A stretch of 64,000 nucleotides of DNA from Rapana venosa (taxonomy: Eukaryota > Mollusca > Gastropoda > Neogastropoda > Muricidae), in NCBI GenBank assembly GCA_028751875.1, contig CM054135.1, forward strand, positions 61,828,597-61,892,596, written 5' to 3'. Shown piece by piece: positions 36,999 to 50,058 of the stretch (position 1 is its first letter; every line of letters starts with the position of its first letter). Made by a program: the position numbers and the translations under genes. The notes beneath the pieces were generated by a model. It was not told the origin of the DNA, made no database searches, and was given only the letters and a program-made list of their open reading frames with translations.

Positions 36999-37729
36999 TC
37001 ATGGCAGATATATATATATATTAGGAGTGATAGTTAACAAAAAGATTCTGATGTGAAAGCTATATGTATTTTAATGGAAAATGATTGAGGAATCTGAATA
37101 TTTTTTCCAGATCTTAAAAAGTGTTTATTCTTCACCATTGCATTATATGCCCAGTTAAAAATTATAACTTATGCAAATTTTCCTCTGACACTGAAAAGTC
37201 ATACATGCAAGCTTTTTAAAAATTTAAAATCCAGAATATTCTTTGATCTCACACATATTATGGGTAACCGTAGGATGCCAGTCTGGGGAACAAAAGCATA
37301 CACATGAAATGCATATTGCACTGGAGACTTCTATGTGTCATGTAATCTGAAAATCAAGCGCCCATCTGCTCAAACTCTCAGGGTTGTAGCATGTAGTAGG
37401 ATGGGGGAAATCTAGCTTCAGATGGGATTGGAACACAGAACCGTTTACTGTCTTAACGGGTGGGTTACTACTACTTTCTTAGCCACAGAACCTTTTTTTT
37501 TACTTAGTCTTTCATGGCCACTGTCATTATCTTCTTTTGATTCTTTCATGGAGTCTTTAGAGCCAGCTAGAATTTTCAACATGTGACAACTGGAAAAAGT
37601 TACTTCAGTTCAGTTGGTTTGTGGTGATCATTAGGTTTGTATGTTTGCTTTTTATTATTTCTTCATCAGGGTTATAATCTTGTGCTGTTTGGGAACAGTA
37701 AGAGTGTTTGTTATTACTAGCTCAGTGAC

Positions 37730-39140
37730 ATAGTACAGTGACATTGTGCATCATGACCACAGCAATATAGTACAATGTCATCATGACCACAGCAATATAG
37801 TACAGCGCCATCATGACCACAGCAATATAGTACAGTGTCATCATGGCCACAGCAATATAGTACAGTGTCATCATGACCACAGCAATATAGTACAGTGTCA
37901 TCATGACCACAGCAATATAGTACAGTGTCATCATTACCACAGCCACCCAGTACACTGTGCATCATTACCACAGCTGCATAGTACACTATGCACCATTACC
38001 ACATAGTACACTGTGCACCATTACCACAGTCGCATAGTACAATGTGCATCATTACCGCATAGTACACTGCATCATTACTGCATAGTACACTGTGCATCAT
38101 TACCACAGCGGCATAGTACAGAGTGCATCACAGCCACATGGTACACCGTGCAAAGTTATTGTGGCCACATATCACACTCCGCATCGTTACCACAGCCACA
38201 TAGTACAGCATGCATAGTACAGCATGCATCATGGCCACATAGCGCAGCATGCGTCATGGCCACAGCCACATAGTGCATCGTAACCACAGCCACATAGTAC
38301 AGCATGCATCATGGCCACAGCCACATAGTGCATCGTGCATCATGGCCACGGCCACATCGTGCATCATGGCCACAGCCACATAGTACAGCATGCATCATGG
38401 CCACAGCCGCATAGTACATCGTAACCACAGCCACATAGTACAGCATGCATCATGGCCACAGCCACATGGTACGTGCATCATGGCCACAGCCACATAGTAC
38501 ATCGTGCATCATGGCCACGGCCACATAGTACATCGTGCATCATGGCCACATAGTACAGCGTACATCGTTACCACAGCCACATAGTGCAGCGTACATCGTT
38601 ACCACAGCCACATAGTGCACTGTGCACCGTTACCACAGCCACATAGTGCGCTGTGCACCGTTACCACAGCCACATAGTGCACTGTGCACCGTTACCACAG
38701 CCACATAGTACAGCGTACATCATTACCACAGCCACATAGTACACTGTGCATAATTACCACAGCTACATAGTGCACTGTGCATCGTTACCACGGCCACATA
38801 GTACAGCGTGCATCATTACCACAGCCACATAGTACACTGTGCATCATTACCACAGCTACATAGTGCACTGTGCACCGTTACCACAGCCACATAGTACAGC
38901 GTACATCATTACCACAGCCACATAGTACACTGTGCATCATTACCACAGCTATATAGTGCACTGTGCATCATTACCACGGCCACATAGTACAGCGTGCATC
39001 ATTACCACAGCCACATAGTACAACATGCATTACCACAGCTACATAGTACAGCATGCATTGTCACCACAGCCACATAGTACAGTATGCATCATTACCACAG
39101 CTACATAGTACAATGTGCATCGTGACGACCACAGCCACGT
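37730..39140 (+). repeat. Minisatellite, 30-31-base unit, next to exon B
   Basis: About 46 units. The first block is an exact 30-base period (CATCATGACCACAGCAATAT); later units are of the type CATAGTACAGCATGCATCAT plus GGCCACAGC. The array stops about 37 bases before the exon B acceptor junction. Confidence 0.95.
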
Positions 39141-39176
39141 GTATATATTTAATTTTACATGTATGGCTGTTTTCAG

Positions 39177-39263
39177 AAAATGGAGGCCTTGCAGGCCGAC
39201 AACCGACGACTGAAGGAGGAGGTTGGGGCGTTGATCCGTGTGATAAGCAAACTGTCCAAGTAG
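39177..39263 (+). CDS. PPP1R12A: Alternative last coding exon B: leucine zipper and stop
   Basis: The acceptor GGCTGTTTTCAG ends at 39176. The exon is 87 bases, the same as exon A: 28 residues beginning KMEALQADNRRLKEE and ending GALIRVISKLSK, then TAG at 39261-39263. The last 12 residues equal the human MYPT1 C-terminus. It matches exon A at 16 of 28 residues. Core heptads are L5, L12, L19, L26 and M2, N9, V16, I23, so the second buried Asn is Val here. It is GC-rich, unlike exon A, and shared residues often use different codons, pointing to an old duplication kept by selection. Because exon A carries a stop, the two exons are alternatives. The acceptor lies about 37 bases beyond a 1.4-kb minisatellite. 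Confidence 0.93.
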   Translation, partial: KMEALQADNRRLKEEVGALIRVISKLSK

Positions 39264-39456
39264 ACCTCCCTCCACACTCCTCCTCCTCCTCCTCCTCCCT
39301 CACCCCCTGCCTGCCTCTGAACTGTGACAACTCAACGGACATTGTCTACCTTCGTTGGATATAATATTTAACACAACATTTCTACACAACATTTCTACAC
39401 AGAAGCATGACAGTGTCACATGTATAGTTGAGAATCAAGCAGCAGATCAGAAAAAA

Positions 39457-39564
<108 letters not shown>

Positions 39565-40008
39565 GCATGTGCGCAGAGCAACATTTTTAACTTCAAAGTC
39601 TGCTGATCCTCCTCCCAGATATTTGTACAGCCAATTCTCTCTGTGGCCTTGATTTCACTCAACTGCTGGTTTTTCTCAGGCCTACCTGTCTTCCAGCCCT
39701 GGGATGGGGGGGTGGGGGGTTGTTGTTTTTTGTACGGTTGGCAGACTTCTCCCCTTTTTTGTGGTCATTTTATGGACTCCCCCCCGATTTATCGGTCAAG
39801 CAAGACCAGAGCAGTCGTTGAACAGTGCCAAAGTTCAAGCCAGTATACAGCGTGTGTTATTTAACTCTTTTAGTCCTGAATAACGATGTTACATTAACAT
39901 TTTTAACTTGCCAGTTGACTGTACAAGGACTTGGTGTTAGAGTAAGTATGTAAAATATGATGGTTTTTTTTAAGAAATGTAAGGATAAAGCAAGGAGGGA
40001 GAAGAGAT

Positions 40009-40113
40009 GGGCGCCGCCCTCAATATGCTGGCCCCTTGAGAAGTTGAGGTCTCTGATGCCTCACCCCCCTACGACCGCATAGGTTATGGGCCACCTTTAC
40101 TGTTACCTTTTAA
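40009..40113 (+). mobile_element. Family 2 SINE, 3' fragment
   Basis: The only + strand member: GGGCGCCGCCCTCAATATG to CACCTTTACTGTTACCTTTT. Confidence 0.7.
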
Positions 40114-41039
40114 GGATAATTGCAAGTCCTAGTCCACTCTTATTGTTGAGCACAAAAACAAACTTTTAAATTAGTTGGTGACTAATGAAGGGGGGTGTTT
40201 GTGTGTACTTAGCAGTTCACAGCATGGGAGGTGTCGAGTCATAGCAGGTAGACGGGGGGGTATGGAACATAGAGAGATCATGCTGTTGACTACAACCATC
40301 TGCTTAGTGGATGGATTTTTGTGGTAGATGTGATGTGTGGCATAGAATACAATATTTTTTTTATCTGAAATAACAAAAACAGAAAAAACCTGAAAGATAT
40401 GACAAATAACTACAAACGAAAATCAGCCCAAAGATGAATGTGGAAAAAATTTTTTTTTTTTTTTAAATCGTGCAACTAACAGATGCATAAAAAATGCTTT
40501 GATTAAGGCAATAGTCATGAAACTTTCCATTATTTTTCTGAGAGGATGGCTGATTGCGATATCAAGCCTTCTGTGGGGTCCAGGTTTAAATACACAGTGC
40601 AGTGTAGGCCTACATGATAATGTGAGAACAGTCGCCATATGCAATGAACAGGCTCTAGAGAATCAGTTCTGGGATGAAAAGCGGCTCATTGTTTGATGGT
40701 GGCAGAGATATTGGCTCAGGCATTTTTACTGCTTCATTATTGGGGAGATTTGAACAAATTTGACAGTTATCTTGCTAAATATTGCAGTTGAGTGTTGTGT
40801 TCATATATATATGTGTGTGTGCATGTGCATGCTTATGTCTTGACAGTTGGGACCAGAGTTTGTGATAAAGGCTACGATTTTATTTATTTTATTTGTAGGC
40901 TTTTACTTTTTTATTATGTATTAATAGTTTGAACAGTGGTTTTTAGTTGGCTCAGCTAGTATATATGTTTGGTTGGATGTTATTTGATATCGTAAGGTAT
41001 GCTAACTTAGAGTGGAAAGAGTACTAAATGTTTTGGTGG

Positions 41040-41140
41040 GATCTTTTTTTGCCAAGGTTTACTGGTGGTGAGATTTTGCATATGTGACCGGTCGTCTTTG
41101 GCCCCCCCCCCCCTTCATTAACATAGCCACATTCAGACTA
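41040..41140 (-). mobile_element. Family 3 SINE, worn 3' fragment
   Basis: GGTGAGATTTTGCATATGTG and ATAGCCACATTCAGAC, split by a C-run. Confidence 0.5.
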
Positions 41141-44100
41141 AGTGCAGGATTTCTGGTGGTTTTGATTGCTGATTCATTGATACTGAAGGTTCAACAACTG
41201 GCTGTTTTTTTCTGTTTGTTGTTTTGTTTGTTTAGTTGTTGTTGGGTTGGGGTTTTTTTGGGGGGGGGTTCCCCAACCATAGCCAGAATATTGTTCCTCA
41301 GCCATAATATCTATATCAAAATAACGATAACAAATAATGCTATTTATATGTTGCGTCATTATCAGAAGGAAAATATATATCGGTTTAAACAAATTTTGTT
41401 TTAAAGAACCATAGATAAAAGTGTTCACAGAATTTAATCGGTCAGAGCATCAATGATTAACCAAGTATCATTTAAATGTATCAGAACTAGTGCAGCTTAT
41501 CGGAATGTTATCCCTGGCTCAGTGCATTTTTTATTTTATTGATCACACACGCATGTATTCATCTTTCAATGCATATCTTTCAATATATACATATTCATCT
41601 TTCAATTTGCATTCACAACATACGTAAAGAAATTACATATACCAGTACACCAAGAAAGGGGTCAGAATGTACGGAATATTCCATACATGCCACACCACAA
41701 CTACTTGGAAAGTAAAGGAACAGATGCATGGCCAACCATGTGATCCCAAACCCTGGTGAAGCCTAGGGTGCATGCTGGGTAATTTTACGCTCCGCGCTGA
41801 ATGCCAACATGAATCAGGTGATTTTTACTTACCATGCACGCTCATGAGTCTTCATGTGAAGGAGAATAAGGCATTGGTATGCCTGCATGTTAGTTTATCT
41901 GGGTGGTTATATTGAGGTGCTGTAAAAGATTTAAGTATATATATACTTGAGAAAAAGTATATATATATATATGTAGATACATACATACTGATGCTAGGAT
42001 CGGGCAGACAAGATAAGAAGTTTTTCAGAATCAAGTCTACTTGGCTATTCAGCAAATGTCTTTGAGACCTGAATTATTATAGTGCAGAAATCCTTTTAAA
42101 AAACCAAAACGCCACCAAACAAAGAACAGTTTGTTACTGCCAAGAATATGGTAGAAAAGTATGTTAGAAGGTTATATCTTAAGCATCATAGATTGCTGGT
42201 TTGTTGTTGTTTTTGTCATGTCGCTGAATTTGTTTTTGTGATTTAATTTTGTCAATTTTCTTTTTTGAAACTCTTAACTAGCTAATATTGTTTAAACGTG
42301 GTTTTTTTCTCCCCAGAATGGATGGATGGATGGATATATCTCTCTCTTATTTTGTGACTGAAAGATTTATATTATGTAAAAGAAGACTTGTGGACATTCA
42401 TAAATAGAGTGTGTGTGAGTGTTTTGCTGTTTATAATCTTCAATTATTTCAAATGAGTATACACTAAAACTTCATATTTGTTGGCTTTTTTGTTTGTTTG
42501 TGTCCTTTTTTGTGTGATAGAAATATATACTACATAAACAGAAATGAAGAAGAGATGCATACTGCAGATAAATACAGAGAGATTGTGTATCCTATTCATG
42601 AACATTGAAGAGTTTCAGTCACTGAAACGATGGTTTTTCTGGAAGTGTATAATTTTGGCACTGTTCTCGTATCTCTGGTCTTGCTTGAACCTCCTAGATA
42701 GATCATTTCGACAAGTCTTCCGGCATAAAAAAGGGGAAGAAGTCAGCCATGCTGGTGAAGAGGGACATAACTCTGGGGAGGCAGGGATTGAGGGTTGGTT
42801 GGTTGTTTTTTTTTTTTTTTTAATTTTTATAACCATACGTTGTTATCGGATTGAGTATGAGATATAGGCAAAGGCCAGATATTTTGAGCAGAGTGTATGT
42901 TGCAACTTGGAGTGAGTATCCTAAATTTGGAGTGTAGTCAGGAATAATAGAATTATTCTTGGCTTTTTTTGTGGTTAATTTGGTTAAATCACTTTTACTA
43001 TGAACATTTTGGGGTTGTTTGTGGGTTTTTTTATCATCCACACGCACATTGTAGAAATCGGCATTTAACTCGTTAACTGTTGGTAGCCGTTAACAATCTG
43101 CATATTTTGTTTTATATTATATAAATATATCGCCCGGTTCAGAACCGAGTGCCAGTGTCTGTGTTATTCAATGGAGTTAAGCCTTTCAATATACTGCTGT
43201 TGTTGAACTGTGTTTTTTTTACATGGTGTTGTTACGAACACAGGAGATTGATACAGTGTGAAGATGATGTGATGTGTGTGTGTGTATGTATACAGCAAAG
43301 AGACTGCTTAAATGGAGAGGAAGGGGGGGAGGTTGATTGTATTGCCTTGTTCATACCCTGAAGTGTACTGATCCGAGTGGGGAGATAGATCTATTGTGGT
43401 TTTTGTGTGTGTGTGTGGAGTGAGTTTTGTGTCTTGTATTCGTGGCGAGTAATGTTGAGTGATAAAATACCTGTGGTGCTACCATGTACTGAAGCAGACT
43501 GTAGAAAATCATGGCTTGTGGGCCCGTTGGTGAGGTTTTTTCATATATATATATATATATACATATATATATTTTTCATCATGATGTTGTGAGACGCTAA
43601 GCTTTATTTATGGGGTGGGTTTTTTTTCAGCCAGGATAGATGTTTTTCAGGATTTCCAAGGACGAATGTAAGGAGATGGTACTCGAATCTCTGTTTGGAA
43701 GAAGATTTGATAATGTGTTTCTTACTGAACAGTTGTGGTGGATCTGAGTATCAACTTCTTTGGGAGGGGGGGGGTTGGTGGATTTTTTAAATTTTATTGT
43801 TGTTGATAAATGAGAAAGATTTTGAAATATTGGAAGTAGGCAAAGCTTGATTTTTATCGGGTAGACAAAAAGAATATTGGCAGAATGTGATTTATAGTTT
43901 AGAGTCGAGATTAATTCTATTTGTTAAAATTTTTTTTTTTTTTTTTTAAAGCAAAACCAAACCTCGCACATGGGATAACAAAAGAAAGGGATTTAAAACA
44001 ACAGCAAAAGTTGGGGAAAAAATGAAGTAGGGAAATGCATACATGAAACAGTAAAACATTTTTTAAAAGTACATGTATAAGAACCTCCCCCCCTCCCCCA

Positions 44101-44461
44101 AACTAGTTAGCATACAGTATCAACCATGTCTAATAATATGTAAATATCACACTGACAATATGAACAATATTAAACTAGACAGGTGTCAGTCGGCACAGAC
44201 AATACTTTGAACTCTCACTTAACATGTAAAGCGCAAATCAAGAAAAGGAAAAAACACAACCTCCTCCAGTAAATTTTCAGAAACTGTTGTTGACATTAAA
44301 CTTGCTAGTTAGTTGGTAGTGTTAAGTAAATGCACAAGTGTATTAGTTTGATATAGATATACTTACTTAAAGTGTAATTCATGAGAGAGGGAAGATCTGT
44401 TTAAGATCTTATTTGCCACTATTGGTTGTTTTTTGGTTGTTTTTTGTTTCTTTTTTGTTTC

Positions 44462-44863
44462 TCGGCTAGAGCTTCGAGGTTCACCAATGGTGAGATTTTT
44501 GCACATGCGACCATTTTTTCGCCCCAGCATTCAGGTATGCCGCATTCCAACTTCAGGGATGGTGTCTAAACACGACTCCTGTGTGCATGCGTTTTGTAAA
44601 AAATTGGTCATCCATTCCTCCTGGCACAAAATGGCCTACTCTTCCCAAAGGCGGAATGGATTTTTAACGTGTGTGCAAGATGTTCTGCATGCATTCACAC
44701 ACAGGGCCTCGGTTTACAGTCTCATCCAAAAGACTCTGACATTCAGTTCGATATTTTCATCAAACTGGGAAGAAGAAAGGGCGAGGCTGGGAATCGAACC
44801 CAGAACCTCACGGTTTACTTGTTAGGCAGGTGAACGTCTTAACCATCCTGCCGCTTTCCTTTT
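44462..44863 (-). mobile_element. Family 3 SINE
   Basis: Full length in reverse: GCTTCGAGGTTCACCAATGG at the 3' end and GGGAATCGAACCCAG (box B) near the 5' end. Confidence 0.8.
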
Positions 44864-46597
44864 TCATTTGCCACTTTAATTCACATGCTGCTATCTTTGA
44901 GAGGAAACAAATGTTTCTACAGTATTTGGCGATGTGATGAGATATTTTGAACAGGAAGAGAAGTACGATAAAAGTAGTAAACGGCCATATTCCTTTTGTT
45001 TTGTTTCATTGTGTTTACTTCCTTGTGAGTACTGCTAGCTGCACGTGAAGGGAGGGAATGAAGTGCCCTAAAGGGCAGTAACTGCTATAACTGCTGTGTT
45101 AATGTGATGCCGTGTCCTGTTTTCTATTCTGAAGGGTTGCCCATGAGCTCAGGACTCGACAAAATACAACTGACCCTCTCAGCCTAGGATGCTGTTGATA
45201 TTGATTTTAATCATCATGTAAACTTGTCTTTTCAAAAAGCTGTAAAGGGTGTATCAGATCTATCTATTTTTTCTTCAGAATTCTTCTGACATTTTTTTGG
45301 GAAAAGATGCCTATGTATTTGTATTTTTCTTACAGATATGCACGTACAGCATACTTTTTGTATGGTGTTTTGCTAAAGAGGAAAGAAAAAAGTTATTTTA
45401 GTGATTTTCTTTCAAAGCTCTATCCTGCCCCAATGATCACATGTTCTTTATAGGCTGACCGGCCAAGTTGTTCTTAAATAGTACAGCTCCAGTAGCAATG
45501 TGATTCTCGTCCGCTCAGGATTTCCTGATGCCAAATGATGAAACTTGTTCTCTCTGGTATTCACACTCTTTATCACACTTATAAATTTTTGCTCTTCACA
45601 CTTCATGCTGGTTGTTTTTGTGTTGGTTTTTTCTTTCGCTTTTACCATATGTTGGTTTGGTGTATTTGTCTTAGGATGTGAACCATACATATATGTTCAG
45701 CTACACCAGATTGATTGAAGGTTATTTTCCCTAATGATTTACTTCGTTAATTTGAAGCGTCGGTCTTAAGCCTCTTTATTATTGGCTTCATTCAGAGAAG
45801 CTTTTAAAAGAAGGATGAGTTTTCTGATGATAGTGATATTAACACCAGTAGCTACAGAGAAGCTGTTGATTAAAAGAAGAATGAGTTTCTGATGATAGTG
45901 ATATTAACACCCATAGTTGTCTATAACTTAAATCTAAGTGACCCAAAAATTGTTTTTTTCTTTTCTTTTTTTAATATGATGATGGCATCAGTTATTTTGA
46001 ATTAGTTTCCACAAGTTAGCAAGAGCAGTTACATTTTTGTTTGAGGATTGCATTTCCACCTACAAATCAGTGTCAGCTGCAGCCATTGAAAGTATGATTG
46101 TGACTTTTTGTTTGCGTGGAATTCAAATAGAGGATTGGTAGTCAGATGAGCTAAGAATTTCCTTCCTACGTGGTAGTTTAGCAGTATAAGTGTGCACAGT
46201 TTTCTAAATAGCGCAGAGCCATAGATACCGGTTGCTTCTTGGGCCAATTTTCTGTCCGCAAGTTTGGCTTAGCAGTTTTGTAGGCATTTGTTATTAGGCT
46301 TTTTGGTTAATCTAGCACACTGGGAAAAGGGTATGTATGACTTTATACAGGACTATTCTGTTGAGAAAATAAGGGGTATGACTTTTATAAAAGAATATTC
46401 TGTTTAGAAAAGACGTTTTATTCAAAGATGGAAAGTTTACTGTCAGGTATCAAGTGTCAAAACAACAATAACAAAAAAGGAAGGAAATTGCTGTGTGGTG
46501 ATTGTTTTGCACTCATAATTTCAACATGCTAAAGAAGACCTTTTTTTTAAAAAGGCATTAGAGCAGAGATGTCCATCAAATCTGACATAAGAAGGAA

Positions 46598-47015
46598 GGT
46601 GGCAGGACGGTTCAGACATTCACCTGCCTCACAAGTAAACATGAGGTTCTGGGTTCGATTCCCAGCCTCAATATTTCTTCCTAGTTCGATGAGAAAATCG
46701 AACGGAATGTCAAAATCCTTTGGATGAGACTATAAACCGAAGCCCCTGTGCAAATGCACGCAGAACATCTTGCACACACGTCAAAAACCCATTCCGCCTT
46801 TCGGAAGAGTAGGCCATTTCAGGCCGGTTAGGTACGGATGACAATTATACAATATACAAAATTTCAAAAAACGCACGCACACAGGTGTCGTGTTTAGACA
46901 CCATCCCTGAAGTCGGAATGTGGCTACCTAAATGCTGGGGCGAAAAAACGGTCACATATGTAAAAAATCTCACCATTGGTGAACCTCGGAGCTCTAGCCG
47001 AGGAACAAAATTAAA
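46598..47015 (+). mobile_element. Family 3 SINE, best copy
   Basis: Head GGCAGGACGGTTCAGAC, box B GGTTCGATTCC at 46652-46662, middle domain GAGACTATAAACCGAAGCCC, 3' end CACCATTGGTGAACCTCGGA and an A-rich tail. Confidence 0.8.
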
Positions 47016-47129
47016 AAACAAACAAAAATCAAAGAATCTCACACATTTTAGAAGGGGGGGGGGAATGACGTAAAAAGGACGGAGGACATGACATAGCCTT
47101 TTTATCTTCATTTTTCTTTTTCTTTTTTC

Positions 47130-47705
47130 AAACATGTTTTAATGTTTGACTGTTAACTTTGTAAGTGCCTCAGCAAGTTACGTATCAACTTTGGAAGTGT
47201 TTCAGTCCGGTTAAACTTTGTCAGTGCCTCGGCAAGTTACTGGATTAACTTTGAAAGTTCCTGATTAACTTTGTAAGTACTTTAGTTAAGTTCTGTTACT
47301 TTGTAACGCTTCATCGGTTCACTTTGTAGTGTTCATTTTTAACTTTGGTATTTAGTAAGTTACTGATTAACTTTGTAAGTGCTTCAGTAAGTTCCTGATT
47401 AGCTTTGTAAGTGCTTCAGTATGTTACTGATTAACTTTGTGTAAGTGCTTCAGTAAGTTCCTGATTAACTTTGTAAGTGTTTTAGTATGTCACTGATTAA
47501 CTTTGTGTAAGTGCTTCAGTAAGTTCCTGATTAACTTTGTAAGTACTTCAGTATGTTACTGATTAACTTTGTGTAAGTGCTTCAGTAAGTTCCTGATATG
47601 CTTTGTAAGTGTTTTAGTATGTTAGTGATTAACTTTGTGTAAGTGCTTCAGTAAGCACCTGATTAACTTTGTAATTGCTTCAGTAAGTTACCGATTAACT
47701 GTGTC
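47130..47705 (+). repeat. Minisatellite, about 32-base unit
   Basis: About 18 units of TGATTAACTTTGTAAGTGCT plus TCAGTAAGTTCC. Confidence 0.9.
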
Positions 47706-49329
47706 ATTTTTTTCTGTGTAAATGACTGGGAAGGAAGTACATGTTGAACTTTAAAAAAAACCAACAACAACAAAAGCATCTCATTCGGGGGAGAGGGAGG
47801 AGGGATAAGGAAAAATCCATGGAGGGTAAAAGGTTGTCATTTTCATTGTTAGGATTTCTTGGTAAAGTATTGTAGTAAAGGGAAAATGTTCTACAATCTG
47901 GAGAGAAGGAGGTAATGATAAGGTGATACCTAGAAGTAAAAGGAAGCCAGTATACGTATGATAAAGCAGAAAATGATTGAAAGCATGAAAACAGGTAGGT
48001 GGTAGTGAGGGCGATGAGTATGTATCTCCTAAAAGATTTGGGTGTGGAAACAAACAGTAGATGTGTCTTCATCTCTTCATCAAAAATCAGAATGCATTCA
48101 AACTGTAGCATGAGGTGGTAGTTTGTAATTTTGCATGTACAAGAGCACACATGGTTATAAATACAACACCTATAAAACAGCGTTGCACAGAGTAGTACAA
48201 GAGCAGAGGTTTTAATTTCTGCAGATGTTCGTAATGTACAAGAAAACTTCGGTGTGTCAAGATGGGCACACACACACATACATGTTCAGAAAAGACCTTG
48301 CACTTAGACACATATATACATTGAGGTTTTACATTTTAGAAACGTTTTAAAGCATATTTTCCAGACCTAGTATATTTCATGCTTTTTGTTATGTCTTAAA
48401 ACTGGCAAAAAGTTTTTTAAATGATAATTTTTTTAACAATACTTTTTTTCCCCCATGTTTAATACACAAATGGTGTACGCTGCTGTACATGTGCCTTAGC
48501 TTATCTACTGTAACACTTTGAAGAAATCAAGTGTCAGTTTCTTTTTTTTTATTTAGAAGGCCACCTTTCACTGTCGTGCCAGCCAAAGTCGATTGAAAGA
48601 TTGGTGTATTTAGGGCGCTGTGTCCATTTTTGATATGAATCATGAGGACAGGGTTATACCTATCTTTGTTCGGGTTTTTTTTCCTTCTCTCTTTCCAGGG
48701 ACAAAAATAAATGCATTTACAGCTTTGCCTATTCATGGTTGGTGTAAATATGGGCATACATTTTTGGAGGGGATGGTAACCTCTTTATACGTATATATAT
48801 ATATATTATTATATATTATTATATATTTATGCCAAGCCTTGTATTGTGATCACCTGATCTCTCGAAGTGAGACGGGTCTGTATATTGCATACAGAATCGT
48901 TTTTTAAAAAAAACACTTTTCTGTATGACTATTTTGCTATGTGATTTTTTAACAAAAAAGATTGTTTGATTATACCGTTGCACAATTATTAACATGTGAT
49001 CATCATCGAATATTTTAGCTCTTGTGTAGACTTTGTATGTGATATTTTGTGATGGATGGTTCTTCGAGTTAGCTTCTTTGCTGAGAAAAAACATATTTTG
49101 TACACGCAAAACGTGTAAACAGGTCAAAGTTGTTAGTTGACAATAGTATATCTGTGGTGGAATTTGAAACCTTTTTTTTTTTTTTTTTTTTTTTGAAAAA
49201 CTGAATTCAGAAACACCATTTTGGTTGTTTCAAAAACTCGGCAAGATTAACATGGCGATATCATGACTTTGCTGGACCTCACAGTCCCAGCCTGCTTGCT
49301 TGAGTTGTCTCTCGCCTTTGTTTTTTAAA

Positions 49330-49700
49330 TCTCGGTAGTTTGTCAAGGTCACTGTTCACCCCCTCTTGACCTTGAGGGATGACCTTGGCCTTGAGGGATG
49401 ACCTTGAACGGGACACTCCTCCGGTGACATGTTGGATCGGAGGCCTGCCTGCAGTCTGCAGTGTGTGGCGCCGCATCGCCATGGTAACGCTGTGTTAATC
49501 CTCACGCTGGTGACCCCCATCAACACCCCCCCCTCTCCCCCTCCCGCGCGCATTGCTCTTGTCACTCTGGCCTGGCAGCTTTAGCGTGGATACGGGAGCC
49601 AGGGACGAGCGATGGAGCGAGGCAACTGTTTGTGGTTGCCACACTCTGTCGCTCCACCCGTGGCCTGTATAGCCCCCACCCCTGCAGGTGACATGTCGGA
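49330..49700. promoter_or_regulatory. Putative regulatory cluster: ERR/NR5A-type nuclear receptor half-sites
   Basis: A GC-richer island in AT-rich sequence holds TCAAGGTCA at 49343-49351, TGACCTTGA at 49367-49375, TGACCTTGG at 49380-49388 and TGACCTTGA at 49399-49407. All match the extended monomer half-site (TCAAGGTCA) of ERR and FTZ-F1/SF-1 receptors. GCCATGGTAAC at 49478-49488 resembles half of an RFX X-box. GTGACATGTTGGATC and GTGACATGTCGGATC recur about 265 bases apart. Part of the first cluster is a local duplication (TTGAGGGATGACC twice), so the sites are not fully independent. Confidence 0.35.
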
Positions 49701-49984
49701 TCTGCAGTCTGCTGCCAGGTAGAGGAGAGGTCTTGCTTGTCCGGTACTCAGGAGCCTTCCCCTTTTGTAATTGACGGGTCTTTCACTTTCTCTGAAAATC
49801 GTGTTCCTTGCTTTGGAAATCTTCTGTGGAAAAAGTCTGTCGTGTCTGTTCAGCTTGTCTGACGCACAACACGGTGCCTGAAATAGTCTTAGCAGTGCCT
49901 GTGGAGGAGAGAAGGGAAAAGTCAAGTCGGAATTTGTTCCAAGTTTTTTTTCTAGTAGTGCTGGTTTGTGAAGTTTGGTCTTCA

Positions 49985-50058
49985 TGTTTATTTATTTATT
50001 TTTTATTTATTTATTCTTTTATATCGAGGATAATGGAATAAGCACTCATGTGCACTCA
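49985..50058 (-). mobile_element. SINE family 1, tail fragment
   Basis: Only the (TTTA)n tail and TATCGAGGATAATGGAATAA with CACTCATGTGC remain. Confidence 0.65.

Larger units (their letters stand above)
31619..39176 (+). other. Sequence between alternative last exons A and B
   Basis: It serves as 3' UTR for isoform A for an unknown distance and as intron for isoform B. It is T-rich, with a SINE at 32648-33065, a 31-base minisatellite at 33327-34225, (CA)n repeats at 34.64-34.86 kb, a tRNA/5S-like SINE at 35213-35494, an AATAAA at 36993-36998, and a 30-base minisatellite at 37730-39140. 37260-37495 has a weak antisense tRNA-like box B (GTTCCAATCC on the - strand) and may be another SINE. Confidence 0.5.

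Noticed and set aside
37722..39140. Regular 30-base repeats resembling a CRISPR array
   Set aside because: Units are directly adjacent with no unique spacers and lie in an animal gene; this is a minisatellite.
44433..44825. 130-codon open frame on the + strand
   Set aside because: It lies within a family 3 SINE read backwards.
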